This document shows positions 18,615-28,220 of a DNA stretch of 28,220 nt, piece by piece. This DNA is from Fragilaria crotonensis. Its lineage: Eukaryota; Bacillariophyta; Fragilariophyceae; Fragilariales; Fragilariaceae. The translations under genes were made by a program, and so were the position numbers. Location: contig JAKSYS010000744.1 in assembly GCA_022925895.1 (NCBI GenBank), positions 1-28,220 on the forward strand, given 5' to 3'. Below the pieces are notes generated by a model that did no database searches, was not told the origin of the DNA, and was given only the letters and a program-made list of their open reading frames with translations. The stretch's first letter is position 1; each line of letters starts with the position of its first letter.

Positions 18615-21600
18615 TCAGATCCACCAAGCGACCAGCCCGCAAACATCTGATGCCATCGCGGTTACCTCTGATTGTGAATCCTTAAGAGCTGAGCGAGCCG
18701 TCTTCAAAATATCTTCCTTGAAGGGTAGCAACGCCTCTAGCATCATCTGCTGATTCACTTCTGTAGGCGTTTTATTTGCATATGGAATGGCACTAAGATT
18801 GCTGTTGCCAGTCCCCGCCCTGGATACGAGTGCTTTCATGAGCGCAAGTCCAGCAACCCTCACACGCCAGAATTTTCTATCCTGTAAGGCGCTATTGGAG
18901 TATGCGAACATCAATGAGAGCAATTCGTGGTTACGAAGGGATTGCACGGGGCATACAGCTGCTAACTCTGACGTCCCCAACAACGCTGCCTCTCTGATGG
19001 TCCATGCCCCCTGTTTTGCGCCACCTACGTTCTGGAATAATTTCGCGACTCGAAGTACGTCCTGCTTCGGTCCTCCAGATTCGCCAATGCCACGCCAGAC
19101 CAAAGCACTGAAACATTGAGTAGCGCGAGCTACAATCAACGGTGGTTGCCCTTGAAGGAACTCGCTGCTGTTAATGAGCAATCCCTCGGAATCAATTACT
19201 GTCAGAAGTTGCGGTGCGAGGAGAAAGTACATCTCCGCCAGCACCTCCGAGCTCCTCGAATTTTGCGGCACTTTCGCCGTCTTCAGCAGTTTCGCAGCTC
19301 CCTCTAAGGCTGCAGCTCTGAAAGGAAGGATCTCATCGTGCGAATGGGAAAGTGACTTGCCTTGTGCCTGCGGCAATCCCAGGCTGACGAGGGCCCTGCA
19401 TAATCCGCGAAACGATACCGTTGTCGACTCGCCTTCACCAGAAGTTTCCTGTATAGAATCGGCATTCGTCCGAGATAATATTGTATCTCCCTCTGTAAAG
19501 TCTATTGGTGAGTCGTCGACATTCCCGTTGTCTTCCTCTTGTTTCGTTACTTCATCTTTCGCCTCATTGCCATTTATTTCGATGGGCTTCTCGAAGAACT
19601 TGTCACCTTCGAATAAATCTATTGACTTGCCCCTTTGTCCCATTGTGATCGGGAGCCAGGGACAAGGGCCCTCCTCACTCCACCCAAGTGCAGTGGTGGA
19701 AATCTCGTCGATGAGAGCCCATTTAGAAGCGATATTGATAGTCGCCTTCACCACCTCCGTTTTTCCTGCCCATATTCTAGGCTTCACCAGTAGAGAAACG
19801 CATGCCTTAAGCGCCAAGCTGGCAGCTTTAGCCCGTTTTCTTGCTCTCTCTGTGTCAATTTGCGATTGAATTGAAGATGACTCCACAGCTGACAGTGGGA
19901 TGGGAGACAACACATTAATCTCACACAGGTCTGAAAGAGCAGTGGCCCCAGCAACACGTCTTGCCCACGATACATCATCAAGAGCCTCGACGCAAGCCAT
20001 TACTAGTCCGTGTAGGACACGCTCTTCCACTAATGCGCCGAAGCCGGTGCTCTTTCCAACGCTAAGCGACACCCCTCCGTCATCCCATACCTCTTTCCAC
20101 AGCGACGCAATCTTGGCATCCTTGTCCTTCTTCCCGAGGAAAGCAACTGGTAAAACCTTTCTGCTCCATACCTCGCTCGGTCCCCCGTCGGCGACTTGAT
20201 TGGGCGCTCGCACCACAATCGAACGAACAGCTGCCGCGGCGGCTCGTCGTACTAAGGTATTGTCGTTGTTTCCTGTCGCAGAACTATAGCGATCGCAGGC
20301 TCTGACAGCCAACGACCGTACAGTCGGCCCAGGACTCAAAGATGCTAGGTTGCCAAGAGCGTGACTCATCTTATCCGTGGCAGCTATACCTCGCTCTCGC
20401 TCACTTGCAAAGTACAATGCACGCAATAGACGAACGGTTGGATTGGTTGAAGAAATACCAGGAAATTTGAACGCAGAAGGACAGGAGTGAGAAAGCGTGG
20501 AAACAGCGTCAGCAGTAGCAGCTCGAGTCGCGAATCCAGCTCCACCGCGCAGGGCCGAGTCGAGCTGCGGTACAATCAACTGTTGACTCGGAAGGTCGAC
20601 CAGTGGAACCATCTCAAGGCACCTATTCAGCGCCTGTGCGATCGGCCCGCTTTGCGCGAACTGAATGCGGGCGTGCTCAAGGCGGTCGTACGTATCGGAG
20701 GATTCTCTGCCAGCGGCTCGGACTTGAAAATAATTCAATGCCGCGGGCTCCAACCCACTCATTGCCATTAACAAGGAGCCGACCAGCTCTGGAAGAACAG
20801 GTTCCAAAGTCGACGGACGAACGATCTCGACAATACCTGTGAGGCATGAAACGCAAACTCCAGCAGCCTCCGCACACTTTTGATCGAGTCCATTGTTAAC
20901 AAGATACCTCAATGAAGTCGACGAGGCAGCTTGTGTTTCCTCGTCAGCACGAAGTCGATCAACTTCTGTGAAGATTGTGTGCTTCGAAGAACGCAACGCC
21001 AGATCTGGATCGCAAAGGCGAATAGTGAGACCTTTAACACTCCGAGCAAGAACCTCACCGCTCTCTCTCACAGCTTCCCTAACGTCGTCAAGTGACCTCA
21101 TCGCAACTCTCCACAACCTTAGCAAGCGAACTGCTGCCGAGGTATTCGAGGTGCTCGTTTTGATAATCACCTCATCGTCCTCCAAACACGGGCCCCCACC
21201 GCCCAGCTCCGTCCAAGAACGCGCTACAATCACCTCAGCCAGAGCCCCACACGAACCGACTCGAGCTCTCCAAAGCTTGCTCTGTGCATCCTCGATCAAA
21301 GAATCAATCGTAGGAAGAAGGTGGTCAGTGATGGCTTGTCGAGCTTCCGCCCCTCCTCCAGTCAATCCTAACCACAGAATTTCCATTTGTTCCCTGGTTT
21401 GCTTATTCGGGTCATGTTTGGCACGAAGCAAGCGAGGAATGAGTTTTCCTATGTGAGGACGAAGCGCATTTCGGATTTCAATAGTGTTTGTTCTGTCGCC
21501 AAGCAAGGAGCTCTCACCCAACAAGGCGGCAGCACTGTAGCGGTCTCTAGCATCCGCAGTAAACCAAGCACGATGAGATACGGACAAAAGAAGAAGGGCA

Positions 21601-24600
21601 TACAGGACGTCAGAACGGCCCAGCGCAACGGCAGCCCCCGCCATCTCTCGATAAGCGCCAAGTGCTGCTTCCCCAAGACCGGCAGCTCCGCCAACCTCCG
21701 TTGTCTCGATGCCAAACTGGTCGGTACTGATCGCAGCCCCTTCAGTCATTCCACTGTTAACGTTCTCGCGCCTCACCCGTTCAGCATTCTGGGCCTGACT
21801 CTCCATCATAGCGCTTCCCCCATAGGTACTTGTCTGCCCGAAGGCTTTCAAGAGAGAGTCATTCATTGAGTCTTTAAGGCTATCTTGGCTTGGACCGTTT
21901 TGCCCTGAGACAATAACGGCGATTCCTTGGCAGGCAGCTAAACCCAGACAGCAACTCTCCCTCGATAACTGCTTGCATCTTGGATCAGCAAGCAGTAAAA
22001 CGAATGCGTTCTGGATTTCAAAGAGCCTTTTGATGATCTCCGCTACGAGGGCTCGGCCAATGTACTTATTGTTGAGGTTAACAATTCTTGCAGCGCGAGC
22101 TACGATAGCCATTAGGGCAGGAGCAACAGCAGTTCTCTTATGAACATTGGCTGACGTAAGATCACGGCCTAGCAAACCATAAAGTACCTGCTCGTGAGGA
22201 GGCAGGTTACCAAAGTATGTTTCACTGAAATCGTTTGGCCATGGCTCTGACTGTATGCTCCAAACTGCATTCTCAGGACTGAAGGCATCGGCATAGGCGG
22301 CAAGAGCCTCGCCAGCCAGTAATCCTATCTCCGGATCTTTACGAAAGGCAACTGATCCAATCGCCGCAAAAAGCGCATCCAGACTCCGAAGTCTCGCATG
22401 GCCAATGTTAGACGACTCAGACACATATCCTGCTGCTGAAGTCGAAGATGCCAATACGGTGCCAGTCGCCTTGATAAGACAGGCAGCACGAATTGGATCG
22501 GGGTGATCGCCGTGCAAGTACTTCCGTAGACCGCCTTCGAGGTTCATGAGGGCATCAGCGACTCCAGCGTACAATCTTGAGTCAAGAATCGGAGAATCGA
22601 TTGTCTCGTAAGACAAAGCGATTCCAATGGAGTTTGAAAAGGCGTTTCCAATGACTTCGTCGTGATGCGTTGTCCCACGTCCAAGTGTAGCGAGTATATC
22701 TGATCCCAGTTTCCAGCACTGCTCTATTTCCACCGAATCATTCAGACCCTCCTCCTGCGTCGCTCGCAATCTAAACGCTCGGATAGCCCATGCACAAAGA
22801 TATGCCGCACCGTGAGCCTCTGCAGTCACGAATGTCCCACTGCTCGTGTCATCAAGCTTTTTAGAGCAAGTCATCAAGCATTGCAACAAATCGCACGACT
22901 TTGCCCAATGTTGAAAAGATGGATGGGATCCCAACGTCCACAACTCGTAATCCTCATACAAGCGTCCAATTGATTCCGAAAGATACCTTCTGGCTTTCGA
23001 GGATGTCCCGCTGATAGCGATGCCTTTGAGATCCTCCACAGTAAAGGTTGTTTCCTTCAACACAATCATGCTTCTTGACAACTGTGAGGTAGAAACGCAC
23101 CCGAATAGACAAATTGCACACTCATCCAACAAATCCACAGATTCCCTGCCTGGGGTCGGCATTTCTTTCGTTAGAGACGTCCCAAATCGCTGAAGAGTAT
23201 CACAGAGCGCCCCGATGTACATACGTACAGCCGACTCATCGGTATCGTAAACATCACCAAGCAGGCACTTTAACCCGAAACGAAGTGCTGCTGCTTTCCC
23301 ATGCATGCTAAAGTCGAAGAACCTAGGCCTCCAGGTAGTCGCGGATTCATCCCTCTCAACAAAGAGAACTCGTGCGACACCTGCAAAGTCTTGGAGAGCG
23401 ACGTCATGCGATGATTCGTACGACTCCCCAACCTCTTTACTCAAACCGAGTCCTTCTCGAGCTATTGCTGCTGCTGTCGCATCTGTATCCCCTGCCAAAC
23501 AGCAAAGCAGATGACACCCATTCGGGCGTCGAGCATCTTCAACAAATTACTCGCCCATGTGGCGGCGGCTACTCGAGATGCTTTGGTTCTCGATGGATGC
23601 GCTGCACCCCAAAGCAAAGGCAACAGAGCCTTTGCCAAATTCTCGCAACGTGTCGCGGTGTTGCTTTGTGTAGAAGTGGACAGATCCGCCGTAGTCATCC
23701 AGGGGTTCACATCTTGTAGGAATGGCTCGACATGGTCGTCGACTTCATTCATGTACACCCTACAATAGGCTCCGAGAAGGGCATCAAGCGCAGCTACAGC
23801 TCTTGGTCGCAGCGTCTCTTCTTCATTTGCAGCGCACCTGAAGAGAAGAGTTGCAGTTTCAACCGATGACGTTGACTCGAGGGAACCTGTGATAGACCCG
23901 AAGATGCGCAAAGTCGCACAAAACTCGGGGCACCTGGAAAGTGAGGCAATCGTGCCATAGCATGTATCACGAACGGCGGCCGAGCCTTCACCTGCAGTCG
24001 GCATACCAGCGGTTGGCGAGTGCGATGATACGGTCGCTAACACGGAGCAAGAAGACGAGAGAGCTTGCGAGAAAACATTCAATACGTCGGCATTATCCAA
24101 CACTGTGGGCGACGCAGCCAACCGAGTGCACAGGGCATTAAGCAATTTCGAGGCAGCTATGCATGAAGTCGCTCTTAGCATTGACAGTCCAGATGTATAG
24201 CTTGCGAGCAACCTTGAACTTGACAACGCAGACAATGTCCCTACAGCCATTGCATCCGGCAAATCAAGCAAAAGGTGTGGCGTCTCCTCCAGGAGTTTTG
24301 TGCAAAATAGCAAGATTCCAGCAGATGTCTTCTCAGATGCCATTCTACGCTTAAGTGACAAGACAAACTGGTGTTCGTCTGGCGAGGATGCTATCTCAAT
24401 AGGCCTTTCAAGGGATGCAATGGTGGAAACTTCCTTAAGATTCAGCAAGGCAGCATCGGCATTGGCGTCGCCTAAAACCAGCTTTTGCATTGCGATGATA
24501 ATGCTGATAGGACTTCCCAACACCAATGATTTTGCATCCTCGTCAGTCTTGCTCCTCAATGTATCCATATGCAATTTGAGATAAGAATCTGCTCGGTCTG

Positions 24601-25609
24601 CAACATCAGCGTGGGCGTCACCTACTGTCGCGACAAGGAGCGAAATAGTGCGGCTAACCCCCAACGCATTATTTCCGCCCATGAATAAGGCCCATCGTCG
24701 AGTGGGTGCCACAAGATCTAGGAGGGATAGTTTCACGTCACGCAATCGTCCTGATACCGCCACTTCGGCGGCCCAATCCCTTGCTGTGACGGATGTGCCA
24801 GTCCGCAATCGATCGTTCCCAGCTTGAGAAAGTCCTGGTGGTGGCATGGTTGGCGACGGCGAGGACTGATATAGTAGCACATCAAGAAGAAGATCATACA
24901 ATGATTGTGCAACTGCTGGATCGGCAGCCAACAAGTCTCGTATTTGATCAATGACTTGCGAACATGGTGGGTTGGCTTTTGCGGCAGGGTTGTTTCCAGT
25001 GAACGCACGCACGTGCGGAGGTGCACTCGACGGATGTGATATCTGTGTATTCTCTGTAACCAAACGTTCCAACAACCGCAGGACAAGGTGAGCCACTTGA
25101 TTCGCTTGAACTTTACGGGACGGCGACCTGAGTGACGACAGACCAGAATGGGCAGCAAGGACAACCAACATTCCTGGCAACAGACCACTGGCTTCCTCCA
25201 GCGAGGCGCGAGGAACTCCAAGTGTCAAGAAGGCCAGAGCCAGGTTGAGCGTAAATGGATTGATGGAGGACTGGTAAACGGTCGCGTCACCATCCTGTGC
25301 CAACAGCAGATTCAGAAGAGCGGAACATGGCAATTTGCAGGTCGGGTCCTCCCGCACTCGTTTCATGATATGCGACAACATGCTCACAAGCGATTCATGG
25401 GTTTTCTGAAAGACAGCTTGTAGCTGCTGGGTGTTGGTGTCTTGATTTTGATTCACATGGTTGAGGCCAATTCTGGACAGCAGCCGGGGCAACAAGACGT
25501 GGAGCACTCGCTCTAAATTGGCAGCCTCGGTGAGGGCCAGTTTGTGATCGACTCGACTCAATGACGATAGATCTGCGAGGGCGGTCTTGAGCTTTTCGTC
25601 ATTACTCAT
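18615..25609 (-). CDS. ECM29: Proteasome adaptor and scaffold protein ECM29 (HEAT-repeat), one frame break
   Basis: Two minus-strand frames, 25609 to about 23506 and about 23503 to 18615, make a protein of about 2,330 residues; human and yeast ECM29 have about 1,850. ECM29 is a helical HEAT-repeat solenoid that clips the 26S proteasome core to its regulatory particle and links it to membranes and stress responses. Family features are the N-terminus SNDEKLKTALADLSSL with LPRLLSRI, the block SHIMKRVREDP-CKLPCSALL, the segment SRVAAATWASNLLKM near the break, LAGDTDATAAAIAREGLGL just after it, and alpha-helical repeats to the end. The frames meet at AAA 23504-23506: one extra T on the coding strand would give GVICFCCLAGD. 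Alternatively, a 26-nt GT-AG segment (23492-23517) could be spliced in frame, but that is very short. The 1,600-codon C-terminal part is otherwise uninterrupted, which argues against a decayed gene. The extra length is spread through the repeats, with an acidic Glu/Asp/Asn-rich insert around 19430-19600. Confidence 0.88.
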
Positions 25610-26774
25610 CTTTTGTTAAAATGCTGTTCTTGGAGCCTTGTTTAGCATATGGCAAACAGGCAAGCCTGAGATGCACAACAAGTAGTCAGGATTTTGTGCT
25701 TGACCAGTTTCGGATGTGATGTATGTGATGGTGTGATAGATCACGCCGTAACCGAACATCCAAGAATGGTCGCGAATATGTAGTCGACTGTCGACGTACC
25801 AGGTACCGTCCGGTACGCGGTACGTACAGTATTTGCGAGTTGCATCCACCTCTACCATCGTGATATCATCGGTACTGTAGACTGCAGTATAGCACATACG
25901 ACGGCAACGGGGAGTTGAGTCCCGTTTATCATGTGAGATGCTATACAAAATCCTACGACTACTGCATGCCGGGAAAAACAAACTAAAACTACTGTTGTCT
26001 GTGCGCTCCGTGTAAAGAAACCAGTCGTTGCAAAAATTTCAATCACCATGCTTACAACGCTACACACATCATGTCATCATTTCCCATGTGTTGACAACTC
26101 TGCAACAAGTGAACTATGTCGCAAATTATTGTTAACTCGAACCATGTGGGGATGGTTGTCCCAAGCCCAGATCCACAAGAAGTGGAAGTTGTGTTGGTGT
26201 CACAACTCTATTGCCTTCATCAAAGTCATGGAGGATCCTGTGCTCAATCCTCTATCGCAACTCTGTTTGGTTATTCGACAAGAACGTGAAGTGCAGGGCT
26301 CACATATTCATATGTGGAAATGGATTTGCAGGACCAGGTGGATAAGAATGACATGATAACTACATTACGGAGGATATGGCTCCAGATCTCTTCGCGTCGC
26401 TTATCTGAGAACTCCTGGCGCATGCACAGATTCGTGAAAAAATGCATGGGAGGTCTGTAGGGCTCAGCAACCCCTGCTGTTCCGCATCGCTTTATATTCG
26501 ATTGTCATCATGTTATCCAGGCTGTGTCAATTCACCATTGCAGTCGTGCCGATCTACAGCTAACGCTATCCTCGAACTGCTGATTTCGTGATTGCATCTG
26601 AATATGCGACGCACAAACTGATGAATTGCAGAGCTACCAATTGAGGACTAGACATGGGTGAGGCACAGCCTGCACCTGCATCGCCAGCGTACTATTTTGA
26701 AACATATACTCCAAGCGCATATGCACAAAATCTCCTCTCCCTCCAAACGGGGATATTTTAGGCCCGCGTCTGTC
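25610..26774. other. Intergenic stretch with GTAC cluster; no credible gene
   Basis: Between the ECM29 start and the exchanger stop I see no gene I can support. Short ORFs at 25616-25981 (-) and 26048-26356 (+) are Cys- and Trp-rich with no family features. Two GTCGAC copies, one base apart, stand at 25783-25795, followed by five GTAC cores in 32 nt (25796-25827), about 190 nt upstream of the ECM29 start. These may belong to its promoter. The remainder, to 26774, shows nothing clear. Confidence 0.45.
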
Positions 26775-28220
26775 CTAGGAGAACTGCAGGAACATCGATA
26801 GTGTGATGTAAGTAGAATATAGGAAGAACATCACATAACCGAATTCCTTGGGAATGCGTCCCTGACAAACACAAGTTCCTACCACCACAAGCATGACGGT
26901 GTTTATCACGATGTACGTGAGACCAGTCACCATCGACGGCGATAGGGCGACGCTCGTGTCATGATTTCCTGTTTCAAGTGCTAGAGATGAAAATTCGAGA
27001 CTCAAACCAATCAGAATGTTGAAGACTGGCTCGGCGAAGCACGCAGTCTTCATGGCGCATAGTGCAAGTGCAGAAGTTGGTATGATAAACCCAATGCAGT
27101 GAAAGTTTCAACATATCATGGCCATATTGCCGAACCCTTTTCTCGCCATTGTCATGTTTGCCGTCAAGTCCGACATCGAATCCCCCAAGGCAAGAATGGT
27201 CATACCCAATATGGGGGCCGGAATGCGGCAGACAATCCCTAGCAACGCAAGCAACGCCACCAAATGATCGGCGATCCAATCAATCCACGTTGCAGCCATC
27301 ATAAAGCCATAAAGTGCGATAGGAGTTGCTACGATGAGGTTCATGGAACCGTCGCCGCCGGGAGCAAATCTCGAGACGAGAGCGCCCAACGCGAGACACA
27401 CGAGAAGGTGACCATAGAATATTGGTGGGCTCCAAAATACATTCACATCATGTTGATTCCACAAGTATAAGGCAAACCAAAGAGGAGACAACGTCAGAGA
27501 GGCTGCAGCCATGGCACGGGTGTAGTAACCGTCACAAGGAATGGAAACACTCAGCACACGGAGGACGGTAAAAGGAAAGTCGGAAATGAGAAGGCCCTTT
27601 TTCCCACACGGGAGCGTCTTCGTCTTCAAACTTCAAACAACTCTTTCCATCTATCATGCAGCTCCGTCTGGAATTCGTACAAGCCATCTTGAAAAGCTCC
27701 ACGCCAATTGTGTGCCGAAAGCACACCAGGCTCAGCACAAATATGATCCATTCCATCCTCTAAAATGGCATAGTTCCCAACCGACGGCTCGTGTCCCTCC
27801 GGACGATGATGCGGATCTCCCGACAGGATTCCATTGACGCCGTGCAAGGCGATAGGGCGCTCGTTGATGACATTGTCACTATCGATGACCCACCCTTCCC
27901 GTTGGTCGCTGGTTCCATCAGTCGCATTGTCGTAATTCGACATAGATGTCATCGTCTGCGAAAATGTGCTTCGGGGTTTGGATCCTGCTGGTGGCGTTGT
28001 GCCTTGATCTGCCGTATCATTCAAGGCGTCCCCTGCAAGTCGTTGCGGGTCCCGTGCTGTACCTTCTGTTGACGTTGTAGCTCGGCGGCAATCGCAATTT
28101 GTTCCATTCTCGGTATGACGACAGATCTATGGTAGATATCGGCTACCATGACAATCACCACAAATACCAGGTACATTGTGGTAAACAATGAAATTGTGGT
28201 TGGTCCACACGTCGCATGTC
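26775..28220 (-). CDS. Cation/calcium exchanger, CCX/NCLX (SLC8B1-like) family, C-terminal part, frame-broken
   Basis: Only the C-terminal part lies in the window; the first alpha-repeat is beyond 28220. Visible in order: a membrane helix (TTMYLVFVVIVMVADIYH, about 28165-28110), an acidic cytosolic loop (28024-27640), further helices (LSPLWFALYLW; LLVCLALGALVSRF; YGFMMAATWIDWIADHLVALLALLGI), the second alpha-repeat ILGMTILALGDSMSDLTANM with ACFAEPVFNILIGL, and two final helices. The alpha-repeats line the ion pathway that exchanges Ca2+ against Na+ or another cation. The usual GNSxGD and GPxFN motifs appear here as GDSMSD and EPVFN. Frames change at CCCC 28030-28033, about 27628-27634 and T5 27598-27602, each repairable by one base. 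A 69-nt in-frame intron with an unusual donor lies at 27048-27116. Whether the gene is decayed or the sequence has indel errors is open. The membrane cannot be assigned without the N-terminus. Confidence 0.8.
27048..27116 (-). other. Probable intron with ATATGT donor in the exchanger gene
   Basis: Unspliced, the frame stops three codons after GFGNMAM. Removing 69 nt (27116 down to 27048) joins GNMAM to TACFAEPVFN in frame and rebuilds the conserved second alpha-repeat. The 3' end is a normal AAG. The 5' end reads ATATGT where GTATGT would be a perfect donor, so the first intron base appears changed from G to A. Confidence 0.5.

Noticed and set aside
19174-19869. 231-codon plus-strand ORF
   Set aside because: It is the antisense shadow of ECM29; the product has no domain features.
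20893-21869. Plus-strand ORFs of 187 and 160 codons
   Set aside because: Both are opposite the uninterrupted 1,600-codon ECM29 frame.
25616-25981. 121-codon minus-strand ORF upstream of ECM29
   Set aside because: It has no family features, runs through the palindrome cluster and has an unusual Cys/Tyr/Arg-rich composition; it is more likely promoter DNA.
26048-26356. 102-codon plus-strand ORF
   Set aside because: It is Cys/Trp/His-rich with no recognisable motif and nothing in the context to support it.
1-28220. CRISPR array, rRNA or tRNA genes
   Set aside because: No regularly spaced identical repeats and no rRNA or tRNA secondary-structure signatures were found on either strand.

Overview
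The window looks like nuclear DNA of a compact, intron-poor eukaryote, most likely a pennate diatom close to Phaeodactylum. The grounds are the long, mostly single-exon genes with short GT-AG introns, a Ty1/copia retroelement of the diatom (CoDi-like) kind, a plastid-type N-terminus with an ATSF motif resembling the diatom ASAFAP signal, and intergenic DNA rich in TACCG/GTAC palindromes. The species assignment is inference.

Layout. Positions 1 to about 10250 are a plus-strand, C/A-rich, G-poor tract. Its right half (about 5040-10250) is a decayed Ty1/copia retrotransposon with gag zinc knuckle, aspartic protease, DD35E integrase, reverse transcriptase and RNase H in order, broken by at least eight frameshifts. 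Its left half (1-4900) has the same base composition and shifting open frames but no family I can name. A hairpin-rich, LTR-like tract follows (about 10253-10679). Host genes come next: a one-exon SF3A2 (SF3a66/Prp11) splicing factor carrying an N-terminal ubiquitin-like domain that ends in Gly-Gly exactly where SF3A2 normally begins (11119-12057, +); a small LYR-motif mitochondrial protein (12691-12951, +); an RNB-family exoribonuclease with a plastid-targeting-like N-terminus, broken into three frames (13104-15597, -); a 2-oxoglutarate/Fe(II) oxygenase fused to an eight-repeat beta-propeller (16099-18322, +, one intron); the proteasome adaptor ECM29 with one frame break (18615-25609, -); and the C-terminal part of a CCX/NCLX-type cation/calcium exchanger with several frame breaks and an odd splice donor (26775-28220, -, cut by the window end).

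The host genes do not form a pathway. They cover splicing, mitochondrial assembly, plastid RNA decay, oxygenase chemistry, proteasome handling and ion transport. The exoribonuclease and the oxygenase are divergent and share a 0.5 kb upstream region with two perfect inverted repeats.

The most notable points are the Ubl-SF3A2 fusion, the oxygenase-propeller fusion, the hairpin-dense tract at the retroelement end, and the one-base breaks, mostly at homopolymers, in three separate host genes. Those breaks may be assembly errors, so the 'broken' calls there should be treated with caution.
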